Of a stretch of 64,000 bases of DNA, positions 43,241-51,857 are shown one piece after another. The position numbers were made by a program, and so were the translations under genes. Source of the stretch: Yinghuangia elevatio (GTDB taxonomy: Bacteria; Actinomycetota; Actinomycetes; Streptomycetales; Streptomycetaceae); contig NZ_JBEZFP010000014.1 in the NCBI RefSeq assembly GCF_040649515.1, positions 1 through 64,000 on the forward strand, given 5' to 3'. The notes beneath the pieces were generated by a model. The model ran no database searches and was not told the origin of the DNA. It saw nothing but the letters and a program-made list of their open reading frames with translations. Position 1 is the first letter of the stretch. Each line of letters begins with the position of its first letter.

Positions 43241-43735
43241 TCAGCAGTCGTGGAAGGCGCGGGCGTCCGCGTTCAGACCCGAGCAGAACTGGTCGATGTC
43301 GCTGGAGACTTCCTGGCGCGCGTACAACAGCGCGGCCACCACGACCGCAAACCCGACGATCGCAACCAGCACCCGGCCGTACGACGCGGCCGACGCGTGC
43401 TGCGCACGGTCCGGACGGCGCGGCGTGAAGACAAGAGGCACGCCCTCGCCGTAGTCGTACCGGCCGTCGACGGTGCAGTGGTAGCGGTTGCCCGCCCGGT
43501 CCGCGTAGCTGACGTCGGTCACATCGACGTAGTAGGTCTCCCAGCGGTTGCGCCCGTTCGAGTCGGTCACGGTCCGCGTGCGCGCTTCCCGCCGGGTCGC
43601 AACGGCGATGCCGGTCGTACGCACGCCCGCGCTGCGCAGGCGCGCCACCCGCAGCGCGGTCAGAACGATCACGATGGGGCCGATGATCCAGGCGGCTTGA
43701 AGGGCGAGGGTCAGCTTGTCCACGTGTTCTTGCAT
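43241..43735 (-). CDS. DUF3592-like small membrane protein
   Basis: A 164-residue protein with one N-terminal membrane helix (ALQAAWIIGPIVIVLTALRVARL), a beta-rich extracytoplasmic or cytoplasmic part (GIAVATRREARTRTVTDSNGRNRWETYYVDVTDVSY, GNRYHCTVDGRYDYGEGVPLVF) and a C-terminal helix VLVAIVGFAVVVAALLYARQEV, the plan of DUF3592 proteins. AAAGGA lies nine bases before ATG 43735. A C-terminal pair of Cys may form a disulfide. Function unknown; it is divergent from the giant sigma-factor gene. Confidence 0.7.
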   Translation of the reverse strand: MQEHVDKLTLALQAAWIIGPIVIVLTALRVARLRSAGVRTTGIAVATRREARTRTVTDSNGRNRWETYYVDVTDVSYADRAGNRYHCTVDGRYDYGEGVPLVFTPRRPDRAQHASAASYGRVLVAIVGFAVVVAALLYARQEVSSDIDQFCSGLNADARAFHDC

Positions 43736-43873
43736 GAGCCGAATTCCTTTGCGGGGACGGCGGCGTCCGGACCGGTCCGACTGTCGGCCGGGCCGCATGC
43801 CGTACGGAGGCCGCGGAGAGCGGCCGGTTCACCGGGGACGTGGCACGGGATCGCCGCATCTCTCGGGTTCCGC

Positions 43874-43941
43874 GGAAACTTTTCGTGGAACTTTTCGCCC
43901 AGCTCTCTCGGCGGAACTTTTGGGGTAGTTCGAGGACTTTT
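43874..43941. promoter_or_regulatory. Four GGAA(A)CTTTT motifs upstream of the giant sigma factor
   Basis: GGAAACTTTT (43874-43883), GGAACTTTT (43887-43895 and 43913-43921) and GGACTTTT (43934-43941) form an A/T-rich direct-repeat array. GGAAC is the classical ECF-type -35 element, so autoregulatory promoters or a repeated operator are plausible. Confidence 0.45.
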
Positions 43942-43986
43942 ACGGCTCGCCGCTTGCCGCTGCCGACGCCCGCGTTTCGGATCGGC

Positions 43987-44015
43987 CTGCCAACCGGTCG
44001 GCGGTCTCGGATAAT
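43987..44015 (+). promoter_or_regulatory. Candidate housekeeping-type promoter of the giant sigma-factor gene
   Basis: CTGCCA (43987-43992) and GATAAT (44010-44015) with a 17-bp spacer, 82 bp upstream of ATG 44097. Both are 4-5/6 matches to the standard -35/-10. Confidence 0.4.
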
Positions 44016-44096
44016 TGCTCCACCCGAGTTGGAGAGAACGGGCTCCCTCGCACCACGTCTCCGGTGACTCACCACGTCGCCTTCGAGGAGGGTGTG

Positions 44097-46967
44097 ATGA
44101 CACAACCCCACCCGGACGACCGCCCCGGCGGGATGGCGTCCGAACACGCGCGGCTCGCCCCGGACTTGGCCGCGGACACGACGGCCGACGCGTCGGACGA
44201 GACCGTCGGCACGGGCGCGGGAACAGCCGCGGACGTATCCGCGGACCTGACCGCGGAAGCAACCTCCGACGTGTCCTCGGACGACCAGTGGCAGCGCCTG
44301 CGCGCCGGGGACGAGGCGGCCCGCATCGCGCTCTACGAGAAGCACCATGAGGGGCTGCGGCGCTGGTTCCGGGCAAAGCTGCCGTCCGGCGTCGACGCCG
44401 ACGACTGCGTGAGCGAGGTCTTCGTCCGCGCACTCGACGGCATCGCCAGGAACGCCGACATCAGGGACGGCGTCGACCAATGGTTGTGGGGCATCGCCCG
44501 CTACGTCCTGATCGAGCAGTTCAAGGCGAAGAAGCGGCGCACCGACGCGGAGTTCGAGGACGGCGACCCCGCTTCCGAGGACTCTCCCGCGCGCACCGTG
44601 GGCGTCGCCGCCGGACCCGCGGAGCCGGGCCTGGTGTACGGCAAACAGCAGGCGTTCGACGCGCTCTTCGACGCGGCGGCCTCCCTGTCCCGTGCCCAAC
44701 GCACCGTCGTCAGCGCCTACTTGGACCGGAGCCTCGCCGAGATGCGCGAGTTCAAGGGTGCCGAACTGGCGGCGTACCTGGACTGGCCGGACAAGAAGGT
44801 GCACACCGAGCTGAGCCGCGGGATGTCAAAGGTCTTCGAGCAGATCGGGCTCCTGGCCGCCGCGCGGGCGATGCGCTCGTGCCCCGGCTACCGCGAACTC
44901 ACGGAGCCGCAGGGTCCGTTGCACTCCCTGTTCGCCGACGACCGCACCGGGCCCAGGTTGGTGCCGACTCGCAAGGAGTACGCGGCGCTCAAGAAGCACG
45001 CGCCGGTGTGCTCACACTGCTCGACCGTGATGCGCGACGCCGTGTGCGAGAAGCAGTGGGCCCTCGGACCGGGCATCGCTCTCGTCGCCGCCCAGCAGAA
45101 CGCGGACGACGACGAACGCCGCCGGACAGTCCTGGCCTGGTGGACGGGTCGCGGCCCCGCCGCCCCGGCACGTACGCTCCCTCCTCCCCCGGCGGCCGGG
45201 GCGGCCGTCGAGGGCGCCGTCGCCGACGTCGGGACGGTGTTGGGCGGCGCGGGCTCGACCGGCGCCGGACCGTTCGCCGCGGTCGGCCGGGTGGTCCGGA
45301 CGGCGTCGCAGAGCGTGGCGCGCCCGGTCGCGTCCGCCGCGCGGACGACGAGCGACGCGATGCTGCGGCAGGCCTTGCGCGTACCCGGGGTCAATTCCGC
45401 GGTGAACGCGACGACCCGCGTCGCGGCCGAGAACCCCTTGGCGGTGCGCGTCGGCGGCGCGTTGGTGGCGTTGGGGACGGCTGCCGCGGTGACCTTGGCG
45501 GCGGTCGCGCCCGGCGACGCGTCGCAGGCGGCGAGCGGGTCCGGCCGTCCGGAGGCAGGAGTCTCGGCGCCCCCCGACGGCGGTACGGGCGAGGGAAGTT
45601 CTCCCCCCGGAACCGAAAGCCCGGCGCCGACCGGGAGTGCTCCGACGCAGTCGGGACCGCCGGGCGCCCTGCCTCCGCCCGGGGGCGGATCCCCCCCTGG
45701 GCCTTCGGGGACCGAAACGGGCACGCCCGCCGCGACGAACCCCGACGGCACCCTCCGGACCGAGAACCCGGCGACCTCCCCAACCGGCCGGGGATCCAGT
45801 GGTGTTGGTGGCGACGGCGGCACCGGCAGCCAGGGCAACGGAGACGGGAACGGCGGCGGCAACGGAACCGGCGGCAGCGGCGGCAGCGGCAACCCTGTGG
45901 TCGATCCCCCGCCTCCTCCCCCGCTCACCATTCGCGCGACCTGGGGCTTCTGGCAGCTCCGCTACCCGGACGACCCCGTCGGGACCACACGAGACCTTGG
46001 CCCCTCCCCCCAGCATCCGGGCAACGCGGAGAGCAACTGGACGTACGGTTCCTGGCGGCTCGGCGCGCAATCGGGCCGGAAGGCGCAGGTCACGCACGTC
46101 GCGACAGGCAGGCACGTCATCACCCTGCCGGATACGGGTGCGCCCGGCGGCGTCGCCCACGCCGCCGTCAACGTCTTCTCCGACACCGGAGCGTCCTGCC
46201 AGACCGTGTCATGGTGGCAGCAAGGGGTCGACGAGGCCGTCGAGGTGGCGTGCTTCGACCGCTTCGGCGCGCCGGCGGACGTACCGTTCACCGGGATGTT
46301 CCTCGGCGGCACCCAGAACGGTCCGAACACGCTCGGGGTTTCGCGCGGGTACGTCCACGCGTCCGACGCGGCGGCCGGCCGCCAGGAGCCCGCACCGGCG
46401 TCCCGGCAGAACACCGGGGCCGTGACCCGGACCGGAACGGGCAGCTACACCATGGCTGTTCCGCCCGGCACGTCGACGGCGCAGGTGACTCCGGTCGGTA
46501 ACGCGGCACGGCACTGCGCGGTCACCGGCCTGGGCGGCGGCACCGCGTCGATCGCGTGCACGACGTACGCGGGCGCCCCGGCCGACACCGGCTTCGCGCT
46601 GAGCCACACCGGCGGCCAGAGCCTGCTCGACGACCGGCGCGTACCGCACGGCGTCGGCCTCGTCGTCGCCGACTCCCCGGCCGCCGCCGCGCCCACGGTC
46701 ACCGCACCGTGGATGTCCCGGCCGGGCAACGCGTCCGTCACACGGACCGGGACCGGCCGGTACACCGTCCGCTTCGACGTCGGCTACCTCTCCAGCTACA
46801 CGCACGTCACCGCGACCGGCGGCGGCTACTGCTCGTCCGTGATCCGCAACGACTACGCCGCCAAGAACGACGTCACCCTGACCGTCGCCTGCTTCACGGC
46901 GTCCGGCGCCCCGGCGAACTCCGGTTTCCAGGTGACCTACATGACCGCGTCGCCGCAGTATCCATAG
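44097..46967 (+). CDS. Giant ECF sigma factor fused to zinc anti-sigma motif, membrane helix and extracellular domain
   Basis: A 956-residue fusion. Residues about 60-230 carry sigma regions 2 and 4 (WQRLRAGDEAARIALYEKHHEGLRRWFRAKLPSGVDADDCVSEVFVRALDGIARN; then a degenerate region 4 with SLSRAQRTVVSAYLDRSLAEMREFKGAELAAYLDWPDKKVHTELSRGMSKV). At 301-308 His301-x3-Cys305-x2-Cys308 (KKHAPVCSHCSTVM) is the ZAS zinc motif of anti-sigma factors. A membrane helix VRVGGALVALGTAAAVTLAAVAPG follows near 450-470, then a Gly/Pro/Ser/Thr linker and a beta-rich, Cys-containing extracellular region to residue 956. Sigma, its ZAS-like brake and sensor thus share one chain; it resembles the large carboxy-extended ECF classes. 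GAGGAGG precedes ATG 44097. Confidence 0.85.
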   Translation: MTQPHPDDRPGGMASEHARLAPDLAADTTADASDETVGTGAGTAADVSADLTAEATSDVSSDDQWQRLRAGDEAARIALYEKHHEGLRRWFRAKLPSGVDADDCVSEVFVRALDGIARNADIRDGVDQWLWGIARYVLIEQFKAKKRRTDAEFEDGDPASEDSPARTVGVAAGPAEPGLVYGKQQAFDALFDAAASLSRAQRTVVSAYLDRSLAEMREFKGAELAAYLDWPDKKVHTELSRGMSKVFEQIGLLAAARAMRSCPGYRELTEPQGPLHSLFADDRTGPRLVPTRKEYAALKKHAPVCSHCSTVMRDAVCEKQWALGPGIALVAAQQNADDDERRRTVLAWWTGRGPAAPARTLPPPPAAGAAVEGAVADVGTVLGGAGSTGAGPFAAVGRVVRTASQSVARPVASAARTTSDAMLRQALRVPGVNSAVNATTRVAAENPLAVRVGGALVALGTAAAVTLAAVAPGDASQAASGSGRPEAGVSAPPDGGTGEGSSPPGTESPAPTGSAPTQSGPPGALPPPGGGSPPGPSGTETGTPAATNPDGTLRTENPATSPTGRGSSGVGGDGGTGSQGNGDGNGGGNGTGGSGGSGNPVVDPPPPPPLTIRATWGFWQLRYPDDPVGTTRDLGPSPQHPGNAESNWTYGSWRLGAQSGRKAQVTHVATGRHVITLPDTGAPGGVAHAAVNVFSDTGASCQTVSWWQQGVDEAVEVACFDRFGAPADVPFTGMFLGGTQNGPNTLGVSRGYVHASDAAAGRQEPAPASRQNTGAVTRTGTGSYTMAVPPGTSTAQVTPVGNAARHCAVTGLGGGTASIACTTYAGAPADTGFALSHTGGQSLLDDRRVPHGVGLVVADSPAAAAPTVTAPWMSRPGNASVTRTGTGRYTVRFDVGYLSSYTHVTATGGGYCSSVIRNDYAAKNDVTLTVACFTASGAPANSGFQVTYMTASPQYP

Positions 46968-46998
46968 GCCCCGGGCGCATCAACGGCAGGTACGCGGC

Positions 46999-47736
46999 TC
47001 AGTGGCCGACGGCGGGCTCGAAACAACCGGTCTCCGCGAACCCGCCGTTGACCTTCACCGTGAAGTTCGCCTGCTGCACCCAGGCCGTGACACACGCGTC
47101 TCCACCGACGCGAAGCGCGATCCTGGCTCCCTCGGGGGTCACGTAGTGGTCCACCTCGTGGCGGGGCGCCATCGGCTGCACGGAAAGCGTGCCGCCGAGC
47201 GGCTCACCCATGGGGCCGGTCCGCTCCTCCTCGTACCCAAGGCGGAGCAGCGCCTCGCGTACGGTCCGGGGATCCCAGGTACGCGCTGTCCACAACTGCC
47301 TGAGCACCGGCTCGATACGCGCTGCCTCACGCTGCGCAGCGGCCTCATCGGCGGCCGACATCTCGCCCGGTCGGCGGTAGTCGTTGTTGGCGCCGTTGTG
47401 CGGGGCTCCGTCGACGATCCCCGGCTCGACGTACGCGGGCGGCCCCAGCGGGGAGGCGGCGGTCTCGGTCGCACCCGCGCTCTCGCTCTCGTTCGCGGCG
47501 GCACTCGGCGCAACGCTCCGTGCCGTGCTCGGAGCAGTGGTGCTCGGGCCGGTTGCGTCCGGGCCGGTTGCGTTCGGGGCGGTGCTCCGGGCGGCGGCGC
47601 TCGGCGCGCTGACCGCCGCGTCCGTGCCCCGCTGCTCACCACAGCCGGTCAGCAGAAGCGCGGCGCCGAGAAGGCCGGTGGCCGCGGCGACATGTCCGCG
47701 CCGCCCCGGCGCCAAGATCCCCATGGGTGCAACCAT
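46999..47736 (-). CDS. Putative lipoprotein, Ser/Thr/Ala-rich stalk
   Basis: A 245-residue lipoprotein. Signal helix HVAAATGLLGAALLLTGCGEQ has lipobox LLTGC; a Ser/Thr/Ala/Pro stalk (TAPNATGPDATGPSTTAPST) follows, then the conserved-looking module EPVLRQLWTARTWDPRTVREALLRLGYEEERT and PEGARIALRVGGDACVTAWVQQANFTVKVNGG. Start at ATG 47736 or an internal ATG at 47724; neither has a strong ribosome site. It is convergent with the giant sigma-factor gene, their stops being about 30 bp apart. Function unknown; not recognised as a known family. Confidence 0.72.
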   Translation of the reverse strand: MVAPMGILAPGRRGHVAAATGLLGAALLLTGCGEQRGTDAAVSAPSAAARSTAPNATGPDATGPSTTAPSTARSVAPSAAANESESAGATETAASPLGPPAYVEPGIVDGAPHNGANNDYRRPGEMSAADEAAAQREAARIEPVLRQLWTARTWDPRTVREALLRLGYEEERTGPMGEPLGGTLSVQPMAPRHEVDHYVTPEGARIALRVGGDACVTAWVQQANFTVKVNGGFAETGCFEPAVGH

Positions 47737-47804
47737 CCCATGGCCGCCCGACAGCAGGATCGGCACCCGCCGCACATCCGTGACGGCGCCGCGTTCCGCA
47801 ACAC

Positions 47805-48941
47805 TCAGGGCGTGGCCATGAGTCCGCGCAGGGCGGAGTACGCGGTCTGCACGAACGCGCCCGTCAGCGTCGGACCGGTGTTGGTCATGGCCGCAAGTGC
47901 GGTGCCGCTTTGCGGGGCGAACCCGAGGAAAGCGACGAACCCGCGCGTGGCACCGGCGTGGAACACCACGCTCTGGCCCCCTACTTGGCGCGAGTTCCAG
48001 ACCAGGCACAGTTCGTCGCCCGAACGGGCCCGGCTCAAGCGTGGTTTCCGCACCTCGCGCAGCGCGTCCGCCATCGGCGGCGCGCCGGTCGGTAGCGCGC
48101 CTGTCGATAGCGCGCCGGCCTGCGGCGTGCTCGTCGGCGTCAGGTGGGCGGCCAGGTACCGCAACATGTCGTCCCCGGTCGAGCGGAGCGCGCCCGCCGC
48201 GGGCAGTCCCGGGATCCGCCACGGCGGCAGCGGCCGTCCGCGCCGGTGCCCGACAGCCTGCGCCACGGGATCGGGAGCGCATCCGGTCGCGGTGAGGCCG
48301 AGCGGACGGCAGACACGTTCCGCCAGCAGTTCCGGGTAGGTCCGTCCCGCCGCCCCGGCCAGCAGGCGACCCAGCAGCGCCACCCCGTAGTTCGAGTAAC
48401 GGACCCTGCTGCCGGGCCTGTTGGTGACCCGGGTGCGCGGGAGGGCGGCGCGGAACTGGTCGTCGGAGAATGCGGCGTACGGATTGTCCGACCAGTTCGG
48501 CAGGGCACGCACGGCCAGCCCCGGCGGCAGCCTGGGCAGTCCCGACGTGTGAGTGGCCAGGTGCAACAGCGTCATCGGACCTCCGGCGGCGACCCTCGGG
48601 CGGCATCCGGCCGGGAGGTACGCGTCGACGGGGTCGCTGAGGCGCACCTCCCCTCGCGCCACCGAGTCCGCGAGCAGCAACGCGGTGAAGGTCTTGGTCA
48701 CCGAGCCGACCTCGTACGCCGTGGCGGGTGTCGCCGGCGCACCGCCTGCGAACTCACGACCATGACACAGCACTTCGGAGCGTCCGTCGTGGATGGCCGC
48801 CAACGTCACGGCCGTTGCGCCGGGGGACGCTTGGACGAGATCGGCGAGAATGTCCGCCGTGCCGATCGTGGCCGCCGTACCGGTCGCCTGGTCGCGGTCG
48901 ACCGGCGGGGCATCGTGGCGCGGCGGTTCGCGGTGGGTCAT
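47805..48941 (-). CDS. Serine hydrolase of the beta-lactamase/D-peptidase family
   Basis: A 378-residue class C beta-lactamase-like hydrolase without a signal peptide. Catalytic Ser-x-x-Lys is SVTK in YEVGSVTKTFTALLLADSV; the Tyr-x-Asn motif is YSN in VRYSNYGVALLGRLLAG; LLHLATHTSGLPRLP and the C-terminal HAGATRGFVAFLGF (HxG, in place of KTG) complete the set. It starts at ATG 48941 overlapping the previous stop in ATGA, so it belongs to the operon with the two unknown proteins and the 60-residue peptide. A cytoplasmic location and operon position suggest peptide processing or tailoring rather than antibiotic resistance. Confidence 0.86.
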   Translation of the reverse strand: MTHREPPRHDAPPVDRDQATGTAATIGTADILADLVQASPGATAVTLAAIHDGRSEVLCHGREFAGGAPATPATAYEVGSVTKTFTALLLADSVARGEVRLSDPVDAYLPAGCRPRVAAGGPMTLLHLATHTSGLPRLPPGLAVRALPNWSDNPYAAFSDDQFRAALPRTRVTNRPGSRVRYSNYGVALLGRLLAGAAGRTYPELLAERVCRPLGLTATGCAPDPVAQAVGHRRGRPLPPWRIPGLPAAGALRSTGDDMLRYLAAHLTPTSTPQAGALSTGALPTGAPPMADALREVRKPRLSRARSGDELCLVWNSRQVGGQSVVFHAGATRGFVAFLGFAPQSGTALAAMTNTGPTLTGAFVQTAYSALRGLMATP

Positions 48942-49882
48942 CGGGTCGCGGATGACGCGTCCAGCACGCGCGACAAAGTGGCGGTGCCGGCGATCACCGC
49001 GACGACTGCGGTGTGTTCGTGGTCCCGGAACGCCTCCGCGGGGTCGTCCTCGACCGGATCGGTGTCGCGCGGTGTGAGGCCGTCCGGGTGTTGGACGGCG
49101 GCGAGCCGGTCCCAGGTGGCGGAATCGCACACGGGGGCGCCGACACACGCGTCCACGATGAGGAGTTCGCCGACCAGGTCCCACTGGCCGACCTCCAGCC
49201 AGATGTCCACCCACACCGGCAGCCAGTCCCGCAAGTAGTCGCGTACGGCGGCGGGCAGGCCCTCGGGCCGGGCACCCCAGTCGGTGAGGTGGAACACCGT
49301 GTGGGTGATGCTGTACCCGGTGCTCCAATCGACCGCCCACGGCTCCGGCAGGGCGCCGAGCCACGTGGCCGCCGAGAGCGAGGTCCAGTCCGGCCGGTCC
49401 CCGAGGCCGATCACGCGCCGCGCGTTGGCCACCGCCAGCCTGCGGTTCGGCAGCAACTCGACGGCGTTGGGCGCGCGCAGGCGGGTGAACGAGTCAAGCA
49501 GGTCTTCCAGCGGCTGATGCCGGTATCCGACGCGGGCGAAGTGGGCGTACGTCTCCACCGGATCGGTGAGCAGCATGTGCCGCAGCTGCCTTTCGTACAG
49601 CAGGTCGCCGCCGTGCAGTTGCCGCCAGCACAGGTCCATCAGGTCGCGTGCCGCCTCGAGGTCGCGTGCCCCGGCGACGCCGTCGCGCAGCACGAGGGAC
49701 GCTGCGAGCGCGGCCTCACCCAGGGGCTTGTACGCGCTGTCCGGATCGGCGAAGTCCACGGTGGCGTCCGGCGGAAGGTCGCCCTGCCCGGTGCGGTACC
49801 GGGTGTGCAGCCAGTGCAGCGCGCGTGAGGACCACCGCTGCGCGGTGGCGAGCAGTTCGGTGTCGGTCGCGGCGTCGGTCAT
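48938..49882 (-). CDS. Hypothetical protein of the peptide-linked operon, 314 residues
   Basis: Not recognised. A soluble, alpha-helical, Trp- and Asp-rich protein: LATAQRWSSRALHWLHTRYRTG, SAYKPLGEAALAASLVLRD, LEAARDLMDLCWRQLHGGDLLYERQL and TGYSITHTVFHLTDWGARPEGLP, AVRDYLRDWLPVWVDIWLEVGQWDLVGELLIVDACVG. The helical-repeat character and conserved acidic/His pairs in HTVFHLTDWG and DPAEAFRDHEHTAVV recall alpha/alpha-toroid enzymes, which is only an impression. ATGA overlaps link it to the genes on both sides. Codon use matches the neighbours. Confidence 0.7.
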   Translation of the reverse strand: MTDAATDTELLATAQRWSSRALHWLHTRYRTGQGDLPPDATVDFADPDSAYKPLGEAALAASLVLRDGVAGARDLEAARDLMDLCWRQLHGGDLLYERQLRHMLLTDPVETYAHFARVGYRHQPLEDLLDSFTRLRAPNAVELLPNRRLAVANARRVIGLGDRPDWTSLSAATWLGALPEPWAVDWSTGYSITHTVFHLTDWGARPEGLPAAVRDYLRDWLPVWVDIWLEVGQWDLVGELLIVDACVGAPVCDSATWDRLAAVQHPDGLTPRDTDPVEDDPAEAFRDHEHTAVVAVIAGTATLSRVLDASSATR

Positions 49883-50661
49883 CGCGGTTCTCCGGTGGCC
49901 TGCGTGTCGCCGGTCGACGGCTCGTCTGCGTTCGACGGCGGCTCTTCCGTCGGCGGCGGCTTTTCGGTGTGTCGGGCCGATTCCGCGGACAGTCGGTCGG
50001 CCAACGCCATCTCCAGCGCGGAACGGGCGCTTCCGTCCCCGATCTGCCGCAGGCGTACCAGCATCGGCGGCACCTCCACCGGCAGCGTCACCCCGGCGCG
50101 CTCCGACCAGGCCAGCCAGCGCGTGAGGCGTACGGCAGTGCGGTGGTCGCGCCGCAACAGCGCACGGACCGCGCCCCGGGACAACGAGAGCGGGTCGCGC
50201 CGCGCGGCGTCGTGGACCGGGCCTTCGAGGCCGGGCAGCGCCAGCGCGGACAACTGCGCCATCGCAAGCGACCACGCTTGCCAGCCGCCGCCCTGGGGCG
50301 GCCGTTCCGGCGCCGCGACGGCCGGGATCACGGCACCGGCCTGGACGGCGAGGCGTCCGGCGGCCCAGTCCCGCCAGACCGCCGGCGACGCGTGGGCTCC
50401 GGGGCCGTCGGCGGGCGGGAAGACCCGGAAGGCACTCGCCACCACCGTCGCCGTCTCCGGATCGGGCGGCCGGGAATCCATCAGGGCGGGGGCGAAGACA
50501 TCGGGGCCGAGCACCCGTACGGCGGCAAGTTCGGCGGTGGAGGGCGGATCCGGGAACACGACCGCACCCCCGCCGCCCGCAAGGGCGTCGAGGGCGCGAC
50601 CCGCCATCCGCTCAACTGCGTCGGCGTATTCGTCGCGCAGCGCGTCTGCGGTGACTGGCAT
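49879..50661 (-). CDS. Hypothetical protein of the peptide-linked operon, 260 residues
   Basis: Not recognised. Mainly helical with a Pro/Ser/Thr-rich acidic tail (EKPPPTEEPPSNADEPSTGD). Segments such as WQAWSLAMAQLSALALPGLEGPVHDAARRD and RRDHRTAVRLTRWLAWSERAGVTLPVEVPPML suggest a helical scaffold. AGGAGG lies eleven bases before ATG 50661. It is the first protein gene after the 60-codon peptide gene, 47 bp downstream. Function could be recognition or modification of that peptide; there is no direct evidence. Confidence 0.68.
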   Translation of the reverse strand: MPVTADALRDEYADAVERMAGRALDALAGGGGAVVFPDPPSTAELAAVRVLGPDVFAPALMDSRPPDPETATVVASAFRVFPPADGPGAHASPAVWRDWAAGRLAVQAGAVIPAVAAPERPPQGGGWQAWSLAMAQLSALALPGLEGPVHDAARRDPLSLSRGAVRALLRRDHRTAVRLTRWLAWSERAGVTLPVEVPPMLVRLRQIGDGSARSALEMALADRLSAESARHTEKPPPTEEPPSNADEPSTGDTQATGEPR

Positions 50662-50708
50662 GGCTTGTGGAGCCTCCTGTCAGGGCGGGTGAAGTCGGAC
50701 CAGGGGAC

Positions 50709-50891
50709 CTACCGGCCCTTTTCCTTGGGCTGCTTCGGGGAGAGGAGAAGCAGAAGGAAGTACGCCGACGCCGGGCACGGCATGGGCGCGTCGCTGATGG
50801 GCGCCTCGTCCTCCGCGAGCAGCGCGGTCAGCGCCGTCTGCTCGACCGACGAGGCCACGGCCTCCGTTGTCGGGTGCAGCTTGGTGAGCAT
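50709..50891 (-). CDS. 60-residue peptide, possible RiPP precursor
   Basis: ATG 50891 follows GAGGAG by five bases. The product begins MLTKLHPTTEAVASSVEQTA, continues LTALLAEDEAPISDAP and ends MPCPASAYFLLLLLSPKQPK plus EKGR. The amphipathic, acidic front half and a distinct Cys/aromatic/Leu-rich end with basic tail are the plan of a leader-core precursor or of a small membrane-active peptide. It is first in a minus-strand operon with two unknown proteins and a serine hydrolase. Alternatives: an antitoxin-like or structural small protein. The gene is well supported by its ribosome site; its role is not. Confidence 0.68.
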   Translation of the reverse strand: MLTKLHPTTEAVASSVEQTALTALLAEDEAPISDAPMPCPASAYFLLLLLSPKQPKEKGR

Positions 50892-51113
50892 GAGATCTCC
50901 TCACGATCGAACGGCGTCCGGATGGCGCCGTCTCTTCAGAGTCACAAATCATGATCGAGGTCGCCAGCCGACACGGTTGGTTGGCGCGCCGGACGGACGG
51001 GCCCAGGATCGTTGTTCTTCCCGGTCGGAGAACCGGGCGCCGGAGGGTACGGGTTGCGGCCGGACGGCGCACGCCGGCCTGGCCCAAACGGGTCGTGGCC
51101 GCGACCGCGGCGG

Positions 51114-51857
51114 TCAGAGTTCGGCGACGAGGAGGCGGTAGCCGACGTCGATGCTGTCCAGTGCCAATAGATCGGCGTAACGGTCCTGCCAGCGACCGGT
51201 GTTCAGGTCGTCCTCGAGCGCGGCCAGGCCGGGCGCCAGGGCGGCGTCGCCGGTCTGCGCGAGCATCGAGATGCCGGCGCGTACCCGGGGGTCCAGGTAC
51301 GCCTGCGGCCGCCGCCAGAACGCGGCACCGAAGCCGTCGGTGCAGTCGTGCGGGATGGGCACGGGCTCCTGCCATGCCCCGCCCAGCAGTTCGGCCACGA
51401 CGTCGATCGGCATGGCCCGCTCGTCGTCGAACTCGGCGGCCTGCGGGAGGTAGTCCCGCACCAGCCAGAACCGTTCGCGGAACACCTGCTGGTCCCACGT
51501 CAGGACCACGATGCGGCGCCTGGCGATCCGGCGCAGCTCGGCGATCCCGGCCTCCGGATCGGTCCAGTGGTGGATGGTCAGCAGGGCCATGACGGCATCG
51601 GCGGCGCCGTCGCGCACCGGCAGGCGTTCGGCCACCGCGCGCACGGCGGGCGCGGCACCGGGCGGCCGCTGCGCGATCATGACCTCGCTGGGCTCGACTG
51701 CGAGGACCGTCTGAGGCGGTTCGTACGAGCCGCTGCCGGCCCCGATGTTGATCACGTCGGACGCGTCCCCCAGCGCCGCGTGGATCTGCGCGGCAATCCG
51801 CGGATCCGGCTGCCGGGTGTGGACGTACGAAGTGCCGATCGTGTCGTAGATGTTCAT
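51114..51857 (-). CDS. SAM-dependent methyltransferase, class I
   Basis: A 247-residue methyltransferase. The SAM-binding glycine motif is SDVINIGAGSGSYEP (about residue 35), the acidic motif II is VLAVEPSEVMIAQRP, then ERLPVRDGAADAVMALLTIHHWTDPEAGIAELRRI, the pattern of UbiE/type 11 enzymes. The end carries no recognisable substrate domain. Ribosome site before ATG 51857 is weak. It stands alone, upstream of the peptide operon by about 220 bp; a link is possible but not shown. Confidence 0.87.
   Translation of the reverse strand: MNIYDTIGTSYVHTRQPDPRIAAQIHAALGDASDVINIGAGSGSYEPPQTVLAVEPSEVMIAQRPPGAAPAVRAVAERLPVRDGAADAVMALLTIHHWTDPEAGIAELRRIARRRIVVLTWDQQVFRERFWLVRDYLPQAAEFDDERAMPIDVVAELLGGAWQEPVPIPHDCTDGFGAAFWRRPQAYLDPRVRAGISMLAQTGDAALAPGLAALEDDLNTGRWQDRYADLLALDSIDVGYRLLVAEL

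Noticed and set aside
47805..48941. Considered an antibiotic-resistance class C beta-lactamase
   Set aside because: No signal peptide and no KTG motif (HxG instead); operon context is a small-peptide gene, so resistance is not supported.
50951..51592. Arg-rich plus-strand frame between the peptide operon and the methyltransferase
   Set aside because: Overlaps the methyltransferase antisense and has extreme Arg/Ala content without any conserved pattern.
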